DNA from: Verrucomicrobiota bacterium
GTDB taxonomy: Bacteria > Verrucomicrobiota > Verrucomicrobiia > Verrucomicrobiales > Akkermansiaceae
DNA length: 7,673 nt
Assembly (NCBI GenBank): GCA_009885905.1
Contig: VFJU01000455.1
Location: 1 to 7,673 of the forward strand
Direction: 5' to 3'
The notes below the pieces were generated by a model. That model was not told the DNA's origin. It searched no databases and saw nothing but the letters and a program-made list of their open reading frames with translations. Positions within the stretch are counted from its first letter, which is position 1. Every line of letters begins with the position of its first letter. Below are positions 1 through 6,835 of this stretch, piece by piece. A program made the translations under genes and the position numbers.

Positions 1-1364
1 CAATCCAAATCACTGAACCACCCAGTCAACTCGTACTCGAAGGCGCCGATCGGGTGACCAGTAGCACAAAGCAGTTTCTAATCACTGGCGGCCCACCGCA
101 AGAACGAGCCAACGCAGCCCAACTCGCCGAGGAAGCAAAAGATGAACTCCTGCGCCTCACCGAGGAACGGGACACATGGAAAATTCCTATCACGATGATT
201 TTACACGGAAATTTCGGTGATCCCATGCCGCCGCGCACTTCCGCCATTCAAATCCTAGTCAACGAAAGCGGATATCAACTGCGACTCGACACTCACCTTG
301 GCCGAGGCATCGAGCATGACCGATTCAAATTCGCGACGACTTCAGCACTCATCTACGAACGCACTCTCCGAAATCAACCAGCCCAAGACTCCGGCATACC
401 GTTCTTCGTCCCACCATGGCTGATCGATGGCCTGCGTGAAGCGACGGCATGGCGACTCGCCCAAAGCGATCGCCGACTTTACGAGGCACTCTTTAAAACC
501 GGCGGACTGTTCAAAATCGACGAGCTTTTTGCGGTCACCGCATCTGGCTTCGAGGAAATGGACGCTGCGATGCGAGCCGCTTTTCGAGTCTCCTCTGGCG
601 CACTCGTCATGGCCCTACTCCAACAACCGCAAGGTAAAGAAGGATTCCGCACATTTCTCAACGACGTGGCCGCCTACCAAGGAGAAATGCCTTCTTTGCT
701 TCGCAAACATTTTCCCGAACTCAATCTATCAGAAACAAGCCTCTCAAAGTGGTGGGCACTCCAACTTGCTAACATCGGTGGTCAAAATCTAGCAACTGAC
801 ATCCTCAGCATTTCTCAAACAGAATTACTACTCACCGACTCCCTCCGATTGCACTTTCGGACGCAAGAAGGAATCACCATGCAGAAAGAACTTAGCGCCT
901 GGCCGGAGATCGCCGCTCTCACGCAAACAGAACGCACCAAGTCCGTTCAACTCGCACAAGATTCACTCGTCCGCCTCAGCTACCGGTGCTTTCCCTCCTA
1001 CCGTCCCATCCTCGCCGAATATCAAATCGCTCTGAATGCAATTTCAAAAAATAAGACTGCAAATATTTCTAACCAACTCGCGGCTCTCGCCGATCGCCGA
1101 ACCACCATGGCTTCCAAAGCCGAGCGAGCTGGCGACTACCTCGATTGGTTCGAAATCACCCGGGCTCACGAAACCAGCGGCGCCTTCGACGACTACATGC
1201 GCCTCAAGGAACGCCTAAAAACAAACACACATCGCCGGACTGACAATCTCTCGAAATATCTCGACCAAATGGATACCATCTTCAGCCGAGAGGGCGATTT
1301 AAGCCCAAAATCGATTTCTCCGCTACCCACAAACCCAGCCATTCCAGATCTGCCCCAGCCTTAA
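1..1364 (+). CDS. Peptidase-MA-like (gluzincin-fold) protein, probably catalytically inactive; 5' end outside the window
   Basis: The frame is open from base 3 without a stop or ATG, and a GTG at 54 is its first possible start. The in-frame residues before that GTG (IQITEPPSQLVLEGADR) read like real protein, so the gene probably begins upstream, perhaps with a signal peptide. Numbering from the GTG gives 436 residues. Residues 5-50 resemble the N-terminal strand and helix of peptidase-MA-like proteins (FLITGG, then a charged helix, then WKIPITMIL). Residues 117-129 (FFVPPWLIDGLRE) resemble the family's 'P-WL-EGLA' segment. Residues 176-237 resemble the following helical part (AFRVSSGALVMALLQ, then a KWWALQLA helix). 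The expected HEXXH appears as YERTL (101-105) and the third ligand Glu as Asp (125), so zinc catalysis looks lost. The remainder is helical, with a proline-rich C-terminus. The family call is by eye and tentative; the reading frame itself is secure. It precedes rplU on the same strand, 296 bases away, with no evident functional link. Confidence 0.8.
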   Translation, partial: IQITEPPSQLVLEGADRVTSSTKQFLITGGPPQERANAAQLAEEAKDELLRLTEERDTWKIPITMILHGNFGDPMPPRTSAIQILVNESGYQLRLDTHLGRGIEHDRFKFATTSALIYERTLRNQPAQDSGIPFFVPPWLIDGLREATAWRLAQSDRRLYEALFKTGGLFKIDELFAVTASGFEEMDAAMRAAFRVSSGALVMALLQQPQGKEGFRTFLNDVAAYQGEMPSLLRKHFPELNLSETSLSKWWALQLANIGGQNLATDILSISQTELLLTDSLRLHFRTQEGITMQKELSAWPEIAALTQTERTKSVQLAQDSLVRLSYRCFPSYRPILAEYQIALNAISKNKTANISNQLAALADRRTTMASKAERAGDYLDWFEITRAHETSGAFDDYMRLKERLKTNTHRRTDNLSKYLDQMDTIFSREGDLSPKSISPLPTNPAIPDLPQP

Positions 1365-1660
1365 GCCATGCCCCCAAGCCATTCAGGGCCAACGGGAACC
1401 AAGACAAACGACCCGACTCCCTCCCCCACTGCTACAAATCCTCGATGCGGCCGCATCAATAATCTGTAACGACTTCGGGAGGGTAAATATTCTGTTTTTT
1501 TTCAATAACGACAGTGGTTCTGGTGAATATATTGGGTTACGAGTCGGCTTATTCTAGGAAAACGCTCGATCTCGATAAAAAAATCTTGCGCACGGGGGGT
1601 GGTCGTGGTGTTCTCCCCGCCCGCCCACAAGGGTGGATCAACTCTATTTCCCAAACGGCC
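1365..1660 (+). other. Non-coding leader between the peptidase-like gene and rplU
   Basis: I find no convincing gene here. A frame is open from a GTG at 1514 into rplU, but its residues before the L21 Met look like translated leader. The stretch holds a perfect 14-base palindrome at 1444-1457, a run of eight T at 1495-1502 and a G/C-rich block at 1593-1636 close to the rplU start. It must contain the rplU-rpmA promoter unless these genes are read through from upstream. A TATATT at 1528-1533 could be a -10 box, but no matching -35 box lies at the right distance. Confidence 0.6.
1593..1636 (+). promoter_or_regulatory. Possible structured rplU leader with two competing hairpins
   Basis: The hexamer GGGTGG occurs at 1597-1602 and again at 1631-1636. 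Both copies can pair (one G-U each) with the same CCGCCC at 1621-1626. The first pairing leaves an 18-base loop, and the second a tight ACAA loop. CGGGG at 1593-1597 can also pair with CCCCG at 1615-1619. The two hexamer pairings exclude each other, and the second ends 24 bases before the rplU ATG. Leaders that mediate autoregulation are known for several ribosomal-protein operons, including L21 leaders in Firmicutes. That this one regulates is inference; it could be a chance effect of local G/C richness. Confidence 0.35.
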
Positions 1661-1972
1661 ATGGCCTACGCAGTGATCAAAACAGGCGGTAAACAATACC
1701 GCATCCAAGAAGGCGACAAATTCGATGTCGAGAAACTCGATGTCGAAATCGATTCAGAAATCAAATTTGACGTCCTGATCGTCGGTGAGGGTGAATCAGT
1801 AAAAATCGGAGCACCACTCGTGGAGGGCGCTTCGGTGACCGCTAAAGTGATCAACCAGTATCGTGGCCCGAAAGGCGTTGCTTTCAAATTCAAGCGTCGC
1901 AAGGGCTTCCACAAAACCAAGGGCTTTCGTCGCAGCCTTACCACACTCGAGATCACCTCGATCGCGGGCTAA
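1661..1972 (+). CDS. rplU: 50S ribosomal protein L21 (bL21)
   Basis: L21 is a structural protein of the large ribosomal subunit that binds 23S rRNA. The ATG at 1661 gives 103 residues, the usual length, starting with the family signature [19 protein letters not shown]. The C-terminal part carries the basic [15 protein letters not shown] segment that contacts rRNA, then a short ITSI ending. The frame stays open upstream to a GTG at 1514, but the family N-terminus fixes the ATG. No Shine-Dalgarno motif lies in the usual window; the nearest purine-rich stretch, GGGTGGA, ends 24 bases upstream within the possible leader hairpin. It is followed after 27 bases by rpmA, the standard rplU-rpmA operon order. 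Confidence 0.97.
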   Translation: MAYAVIKTGGKQYRIQEGDKFDVEKLDVEIDSEIKFDVLIVGEGESVKIGAPLVEGASVTAKVINQYRGPKGVAFKFKRRKGFHKTKGFRRSLTTLEITSIAG

Positions 1973-1999
1973 TTTTTCACCACCCACCTACCTACTTTC

Positions 2000-2269
2000 A
2001 TGGCCCATAAAAAAGGACAAGGATCCGTCAAGAACGGTCGCGATTCTCGCAGCAAACGCCTCGGCGTGAAAAAGTTCGGCAGCCAAGCCGTGATCGCTGG
2101 AAACATCATCATCCGCCAACGCGGTACCAAGGTCCATCCGGGCTTAGGAGTCGGATGCGGTCGTGACCACACGCTCTTCGCACTTGTCGATGGCCGCGTG
2201 TTTTTCGACAAGGACGGTCGCCGCGTGAATGTGGTGCCTCCTGCTCCCGCACTTGCTGCAGCCAATTAA
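2000..2269 (+). CDS. rpmA: 50S ribosomal protein L27 (bL27)
   Basis: L27 lies near the peptidyl-transferase centre of the large subunit, where its N-terminal tail approaches tRNA. The 89 residues begin [20 protein letters not shown] and continue with the family's [20 protein letters not shown] and GRDHTLFAL motifs, close to the usual 85-90 length. The mature tail starts directly at the Met, so the N-terminal extension that Prp protease cleaves in Firmicutes L27 is absent. The region before the ATG is pyrimidine-rich (CACCCACCTACCTACTTTC) and has no Shine-Dalgarno motif, so translation may be coupled to rplU 27 bases upstream. A strong terminator follows within 25 bases, so obg/cgtA, often the next gene in this operon, is not here. 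Confidence 0.97.
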   Translation: MAHKKGQGSVKNGRDSRSKRLGVKKFGSQAVIAGNIIIRQRGTKVHPGLGVGCGRDHTLFALVDGRVFFDKDGRRVNVVPPAPALAAAN

Positions 2270-2291
2270 TACTGGCGCAAATCATTTTACA

Positions 2292-2326
2292 AAAAAAGCC
2301 GCTTCCTCAAAGGGTGCGGCTTTTTT
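2292..2326. terminator. Bidirectional intrinsic terminator between rpmA and opcA
   Basis: AAAAAAGCCGC (2292-2302) pairs perfectly with GCGGCTTTTTT (2316-2326), an 11-bp stem. The loop can pair further (CCT 2305-2307 with AGG 2311-2313). A T tract ends the structure on both strands: six T on plus, and seven on minus from A2291-2297. It sits 22 bases after the rpmA stop and 20 bases after the end of the convergent opcA, so it probably serves both transcripts. Confidence 0.92.
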
Positions 2327-2346
2327 ACGTTTTAGAAATCAAATTA

Positions 2347-3405
2347 TTAAAGCATCTCGCGAAAACGAGGTAAAATTTTCTGATAGAGTGAGTTTCGTCC
2401 ACCGCGCGAGAGTTGGATCGCAACCAAATCAGCGGATGAAGTTGGATCAATCGGCGAAAGTGACGTGGCTTTGAACGCTGGCGTTTCGACTTGGCGTTCA
2501 ACATGAGCAGACCCAATTTTTTGTCTCACCTTAACGATGACGTTACCCGCGCGGATGATCAAAGACGATAATGGCGGTGCAAACGGATCCACATGCATCG
2601 CCACGGAAATGGCGAGGCCGGAGCTGGACTCAAACGCCACCGGATCCGTTGATTTCCGGTTTTTCCACCCCGCTTGCACGGCGAGCCAAGCAAGCACTTG
2701 GAGAGCGGTATTTCGGTGGGCTGGGTGGAAGGTGATTTCAATATTGCTGATTTCGGGGAGAGCCTCTTGCGCGGCTGGATCATCAAACAAACTGGCAATT
2801 CCTACGCGGAATTGCCAGGAGCGAGTCCACGCATGATCCTGAATGATAAGGTCTGGATTTGACTGCGAAGACTCTTCAAGCATCTCGAAAGATGCCGATG
2901 GATCCGTCCAAGATGAGCTGTCGATGACCAGCCGATCCATCACACTGACGAGTCTTTCTGTTAGTATTTCAGATAACTCACCTTGCCACCAGAAAACCAA
3001 TGGCAGATCCGAATTCATGTGAGCAAAAACCGTATTGCGAAAACGACCTGTTACACGACCAGTGAGATGAAAAGCAATTTGCTCGCAGCACACCGATTTC
3101 CTTCCATCTGCTAGATGACAATGAGCAGTGATCCAGGCACGCAGGCTTGGTTTGGGATCGTTCCGATCAATACCCACGAGAATCGCACGACAAGCATGCT
3201 CCGCCGTGAGCTCGCGAATGATTTCTGAGTTTGCGATCAGAGCACCCGGCTTCTCCGAGTAAACTACGAGATTCATCAACGAGGCATTCGTATGCACTTC
3301 ATCTTGTTCCCAAAGTTTGCGAAGCTCGCGTTCGATTTCGGACACCGGCACCTCGATTCCAAGCTCAGGACAGACTGCAGGTATGTTGTCTATGAGGTTG
3401 CTCAT
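2347..3405 (-). CDS. opcA: Glucose-6-phosphate dehydrogenase assembly protein OpcA
   Basis: OpcA is a cytosolic factor, known from cyanobacteria and actinobacteria, that promotes oligomerisation and activity of glucose-6-phosphate dehydrogenase; in cyanobacteria this involves redox control. The 352-residue length fits the family. Recognisable parts, in order, are an N-terminal helical segment with MNLVVYSE (44-51) and AEHACRAILVGID (68-80), CCEQI (106-110), LPLVFWWQGE (134-143), DRLVIDSSSW (157-166), and the C-terminal LAWLAVQAGW helix (238-247). The adjacent cysteines at 106-107 are candidates for redox sensing, which is inference. The gene lies 56 bases downstream of zwf on the same strand, the common zwf-opcA arrangement, and no terminator is visible between them. 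There is no Shine-Dalgarno motif. ACTAAC directly precedes the ATG, as it does at zwf. The stop is followed by the shared terminator. Confidence 0.93.
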   Translation of the reverse strand: MSNLIDNIPAVCPELGIEVPVSEIERELRKLWEQDEVHTNASLMNLVVYSEKPGALIANSEIIRELTAEHACRAILVGIDRNDPKPSLRAWITAHCHLADGRKSVCCEQIAFHLTGRVTGRFRNTVFAHMNSDLPLVFWWQGELSEILTERLVSVMDRLVIDSSSWTDPSASFEMLEESSQSNPDLIIQDHAWTRSWQFRVGIASLFDDPAAQEALPEISNIEITFHPAHRNTALQVLAWLAVQAGWKNRKSTDPVAFESSSGLAISVAMHVDPFAPPLSSLIIRAGNVIVKVRQKIGSAHVERQVETPAFKATSLSPIDPTSSADLVAIQLSRGGRNSLYQKILPRFREML

Positions 3406-3461
3406 GTTAGTGTTGAATATCTATTACGGTGACCCATTTTGATCATTATGGCGACGAGAAT

Positions 3462-4991
3462 TCAAAGTCTGCGCCACTGGTTACCATCTTGGTGAAGCAA
3501 TTCATCGGCCTCTTTAGGACCCCACGAGCCAGCGACAAACTCGGCCATCGGCGGAGGAGTCGTGGATTGGTGCCATGCGTACTCGATGTGGTCGATAAAT
3601 TTCCATGCCTCTTCCACTTCATCGCGGCGAGCGAAAAGAGTGGCATCACCAGCGATAGCGTCTAACAATAAACGTTCATAGGCTTCTGGGCTGCTTTTAC
3701 CAAAACTGGTAGCGTAGTGAAAATCCATTTTCACTGGTTCAAGACGCAGGCTAGTACCAGGGATTTTAGATACCATTCGCAATGAGATTCCCTCATCGGG
3801 TTGAATGCGGATAACGAGCACGTTGCCACCGGGAACTCCGCCAGCGATGGCGTTGAAAAGCACGCAAGGAGCATCTTTGAAATGAACCGAAATCTCGGTG
3901 GACTTCTTAGGCAGTCGCTTGCCCATGCGGATGTAAAACGGCACGCCGCTCCAACGCCAAGTGTCGATGAGAAGCCGAACGGCGACGTAAGCCTCAGTAT
4001 CGGACGTTGGGCTGACGCGGTCTTCTTCTCGATAGCCTGGAACTTGAATCCCATCAACATGCCCAGCCGTGTATTGGGCGCGAACGACGTTTTGAGCGAC
4101 TTTTTGTGATGTGTCCCATTGACGAAGCGAACGGAGCACTTTCACCTTTTCATCTCGTACTCCATCAGCAGTTAGATCGGTAGGTGGCTCCATGGCGACA
4201 AGGCTGAGCAGTTGCAAAAGATGGTTTTGCACCATATCGCGAAGGGCTCCTGATTTTTCGTAATAGCCACCACGGCCGCCCTCCATCCCCAAATTTTCCG
4301 AGCAAGTGATTTGAATATGACTGATGTATTTGCTATTCCAGAGCGGTTCAAAAATTGAGTTCGCAAATCTGAGGACCATCAAGTTTTGCGCGGTCTCCTT
4401 ACCAAGGTAATGGTCGATGCGGTAGGTATCGCATTCTTGGAAAGTTTCATTAACGACCTGATTAAGGTGCTTGGCGGTGGCGAGATCCGTGCCAAAAGGT
4501 TTCTCGACGATCACGCGGGCCCAGCAACCGAGTTTAGCCTCGTTAAGCCCTGCTTGTTTCAAGTTAACAAGAATTTCATCAAAGAATTCAGGCGCAGATG
4601 CTATGTAGAAAAGGCGATTACCCTTGCCGCCGCGATCCGCATCAATCTCATCAAGTTTTCTAGCAAGACTGCGATACCCTTCGACATCAGAAAACTCAGA
4701 AGCGTGATAAGTGACTGACTCGATAAAACTTCCCCAAACTTTTTCGTCGTGGCCGGAGCGAGAAAGCTTCCGGTTGAGTTCCTCGAGACCGCTGCGGAAT
4801 TCCTCGTTAGTCTTGTGACGTCGTGCAAAACCAATGATTTTAACGCCCGTCGGCAATTCGCCATCCACAGCTAGATTGTAGAGTGCTGGGATGAGCTTGC
4901 GGTGTGTTAGATCCCCAGTAGCTCCGAAGATTACAATACTGCAAGGCTCTGGACGCGATCGGGAAACGAGGTCTTCGCGGAATGGATTCAT
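3462..4991 (-). CDS. zwf: Glucose-6-phosphate 1-dehydrogenase
   Basis: Zwf oxidises glucose-6-phosphate to 6-phosphogluconolactone and reduces NADP+, the entry step of the oxidative pentose phosphate and Entner-Doudoroff pathways. The 509 residues match the usual 480-515 length. The N-terminal Rossmann domain shows the nucleotide motif GATGDLTHRKL (23-33) and EKPFG (163-167). The substrate-binding and active-site segment RIDHYLGKE is at 191-199. The catalytic base is expected to be His257 in DMVQNH, by comparison with the Leuconostoc enzyme. The C-terminal beta-sheet domain includes YIRMGKRLPKK (353-363). The ATG at 4991 gives a sensible N-terminus shortly before the SIVIFGATGDL strand. The gene lies between rpiB-glyA (94 bases upstream, with a probable terminator between) and opcA, suggesting a zwf-opcA unit with its own promoter. 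There is no Shine-Dalgarno motif. Confidence 0.98.
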   Translation of the reverse strand: MNPFREDLVSRSRPEPCSIVIFGATGDLTHRKLIPALYNLAVDGELPTGVKIIGFARRHKTNEEFRSGLEELNRKLSRSGHDEKVWGSFIESVTYHASEFSDVEGYRSLARKLDEIDADRGGKGNRLFYIASAPEFFDEILVNLKQAGLNEAKLGCWARVIVEKPFGTDLATAKHLNQVVNETFQECDTYRIDHYLGKETAQNLMVLRFANSIFEPLWNSKYISHIQITCSENLGMEGGRGGYYEKSGALRDMVQNHLLQLLSLVAMEPPTDLTADGVRDEKVKVLRSLRQWDTSQKVAQNVVRAQYTAGHVDGIQVPGYREEDRVSPTSDTEAYVAVRLLIDTWRWSGVPFYIRMGKRLPKKSTEISVHFKDAPCVLFNAIAGGVPGGNVLVIRIQPDEGISLRMVSKIPGTSLRLEPVKMDFHYATSFGKSSPEAYERLLLDAIAGDATLFARRDEVEEAWKFIDHIEYAWHQSTTPPPMAEFVAGSWGPKEADELLHQDGNQWRRL

Positions 4992-5031
4992 GTTAGTAAG
5001 GCGAAAGGTCGATGTAAGAACGCTGAATTAA

Positions 5032-5055
5032 AAAACGATGCATGGTAATCGTCTT
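5032..5055 (-). terminator. Probable intrinsic terminator of rpiB-glyA
   Basis: Read on the minus strand, AAGACGAT pairs with ATCGTTTT (8 bp with one G-U) around an 8-base loop, ending in a run of six T (A5030-5035 on plus). It starts about 30 bases after the glyA stop and lies before the zwf start. A second small hairpin, GGACT/AGTCC (5058-5062 with 5071-5075), sits between it and the stop codon. The stem is A/T-rich, so termination may be partial and allow some read-through into zwf. Confidence 0.55.
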
Positions 5056-5085
5056 CGGGACTTTCTTTCGAGTCCTTACTTTTTA

Positions 5086-6759
5086 TTACCAAGGCAGCGG
5101 AAAGTCGCGATTGAAAATGTAGACTCGCTCGCGAATCGCGTGAAGTTTTTCCAAATTCGTATGATCAGATAACGCCTCGTGGATAAAATCCGCGACTTGT
5201 TCGACGTCCTTTTCCTTCATTCCACGAGTGGTAACTGCGGGAGTACCGATGCGGATTCCACTCGGTTTCATTGGGCTCCCGGTGTCGAAGGGAATGCCGT
5301 TTTTGTTGACGGTGATCCCGGCTTCATCGAGGGCGTGAGAAGCATCCGTGCCATTAAGATTTTTGTTACGGAGGTCCACCAACATCACGTGGTTATCGGT
5401 GCCACCGGAGCAGATACGAAAACCATGCTGAGTGAGGCGCGCCGCAATGGCTTGAGCATTTCTAACCACTTGTGCAGAGTATTCTTTAAACTCAGGTTTG
5501 AGGGCCTCACCAAAGCAAATTGCCTTGGCAGCGATGACGTGCATGAGTGGGCCACCTTGAATCCCAGGGAAAACCTGAGCGTCGATTTTTTTCGCAAACT
5601 CTTCCTTGCATAAGATGATCCCACCGCGTGGACCGCGTAAAGACTTGTGTGTGGTAGAAGTGACGAAATCCGCGTGTGGAAATGGGCTGGGATGAACCCC
5701 ACCGGCAACAAGACCGGCGATGTGCGCCATATCGACGAATAGATAGCAACCCAGCTCGCGAGCGAGTCGGCCCATGCGCTCAAAGTCAATGATCCGCGAG
5801 TAAGCAGACGCCCCTACGGTGATGAGTGCGGGTTTAAGCTCACGAGCCGTTTTTTCTAACTCATCGTAGTTAATGCGCTCATCTTCTGGAGAGACGCCGT
5901 AGTGAGTAACATCGTAAAAACGCCCGGAAAAATTCGCCTTATGACCGTGAGTGAGGTGACCGCCGTGCGCGAGATCCATCGTGAAAATTTTATCCCCCGG
6001 CTTAAGCACTGAGAAGTAAACTGCGGTATTTGCCTGAGACCCTGAGTGAGGCTGCACATTTGCGTGCTCGGCAGCAAAAAGCTCCTTGGCACGATCGATG
6101 GCGACTCGTTCAACGACGTCGACGTTTTCACATCCTCCGTACCACCGACGTCCGGGGTAACCTTCGGCATACTTATTCGTGAGCACAGAACCTTGTGCTT
6201 CCATCACGCTGGGCGAAGCAAAATTTTCGGAAGCGATCAGTTCGATGTTGTTGCGTTGGCGGTGTTCTTCCGCGGTGATGGCATCGTAGATAATAGGGTC
6301 TGTTTCGGAAATCCTGCTGCCTGAAGATTTGCAAACGCGGATGTCGTGACGACCACCCGCGAATGGGGTAGCGAGAAACGCATCCGCCATGGCGATGGCC
6401 GTTGCTTCGTCGGTGAATTTTCCACTGAGGCAAAGGACATTAGAATCGTTATGCTCGCGTGACGTGATCGCTTCTTCAACCGAACGAACATTTGCGGCAC
6501 GAACATGACGGAAGCGATTCGCAGCAATGGACATCCCAACGCCAGACGTGCAGGCGAGGATGCCAAAGTTGAAAGTCCCATCGGCCACATTGCGAGCGAC
6601 GAGATTGGCGTAGTCGGCATAATCAACCGCTTCATGACCGTAAGTTCCGAAGTCCTGAACTTCGTGCCCCAGCGTGAGGAGGTGCTTGACGACGGCGTTT
6701 TTAAGATCGACGGCGCCGTGATCGGCTCCGATGGCAATGCGGAAAGTGGAATGGCTCAT
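5086..6759 (-). CDS. rpiB-glyA: Fused ribose-5-phosphate isomerase B / serine hydroxymethyltransferase
   Basis: One uninterrupted ORF of 557 residues encodes two complete enzymes. Residues 1-144 are RpiB, which interconverts ribulose-5-phosphate and ribose-5-phosphate: GADHG (11-15), the Cys-type active-site loop ACTSGVG (Cys70), [10 protein letters not shown] (His103) and GGRHDIR (Arg137, Arg141). These sit at a constant +4 offset from the E. coli RpiB residues His10, Cys66, His99, Arg133 and Arg137. From about 150 to the end is GlyA, the PLP enzyme that converts serine and tetrahydrofolate to glycine and methylene-tetrahydrofolate: IELIASENF (172-180), [10 protein letters not shown] (194-203), VDMAHIAGL (Asp343, His346) and [13 protein letters not shown] with PLP Lys372. 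These are at offset +143 from E. coli Asp200, His203 and Lys229, so this half is also full length. The junction, about residues 141-155, has no ATG, GTG or TTG in frame. The ATG at 6759 is chosen because RpiB begins there; the frame continues upstream to 6885 through promoter-like sequence. There is no Shine-Dalgarno motif. The protein is probably cytosolic. Confidence 0.95.
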   Translation of the reverse strand: MSHSTFRIAIGADHGAVDLKNAVVKHLLTLGHEVQDFGTYGHEAVDYADYANLVARNVADGTFNFGILACTSGVGMSIAANRFRHVRAANVRSVEEAITSREHNDSNVLCLSGKFTDEATAIAMADAFLATPFAGGRHDIRVCKSSGSRISETDPIIYDAITAEEHRQRNNIELIASENFASPSVMEAQGSVLTNKYAEGYPGRRWYGGCENVDVVERVAIDRAKELFAAEHANVQPHSGSQANTAVYFSVLKPGDKIFTMDLAHGGHLTHGHKANFSGRFYDVTHYGVSPEDERINYDELEKTARELKPALITVGASAYSRIIDFERMGRLARELGCYLFVDMAHIAGLVAGGVHPSPFPHADFVTSTTHKSLRGPRGGIILCKEEFAKKIDAQVFPGIQGGPLMHVIAAKAICFGEALKPEFKEYSAQVVRNAQAIAARLTQHGFRICSGGTDNHVMLVDLRNKNLNGTDASHALDEAGITVNKNGIPFDTGSPMKPSGIRIGTPAVTTRGMKEKDVEQVADFIHEALSDHTNLEKLHAIRERVYIFNRDFPLPW

Positions 6760-6819
6760 GAATTGTTCATGATTCAAAGCTGGGAAAAGCAACTTGCAAA
6801 CCGCAAATGTTAACAAACA

Positions 6820-6835
6820 GGTGAAAAAAATCACA
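6820..6835. promoter_or_regulatory. CRP/FNR-type palindrome upstream of rpiB-glyA
   Basis: GGTGA-AAAAAA-TCACA is an inverted repeat with the half-site sequence and 6-base spacing of E. coli CRP sites (TGTGA-N6-TCACA); only one of the ten consensus positions differs. It lies about 60 bases before the rpiB ATG, in the 138-base gap after the adaptor gene. Which regulator binds here, if any, is unknown. The A-tract spacer could also be a simple upstream element, and no clear -35/-10 pair was found beside it. Confidence 0.3.

Noticed and set aside
427..792. Second plus-strand frame of 121 codons inside the peptidase-like gene
   Set aside because: It overlaps the longer frame completely; the longer frame has coherent family-like motifs and this one does not.
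1495..1502. Run of eight T that might end a terminator for the upstream gene
   Set aside because: No stable hairpin directly precedes it; the palindrome at 1444-1457 is almost 40 bases away.
1528..1533. TATATT as a -10 promoter element for rplU
   Set aside because: No -35-like hexamer is found at 15-18 bases upstream, so the match alone is too weak.
1514..1660. A GTG-initiated 49-residue extension of L21
   Set aside because: L21 has a conserved N-terminus beginning at the ATG at 1661, and the upstream residues match no L21 feature.
1722..1746. Ten-base direct repeat (TCGATGTCGA) 15 bases apart in rplU
   Set aside because: It is in frame and encodes the repeated DVEKLDVE pattern normal for this part of L21, so codon choice explains it.
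4386..4718. Plus-strand open frame of 110 codons inside zwf
   Set aside because: It is antisense to the conserved Zwf active-site region and shows no domain features.
5179..5613. Plus-strand open frame of 144 codons inside glyA
   Set aside because: It lies wholly antisense to a conserved enzyme and its composition does not look like a recognisable protein.
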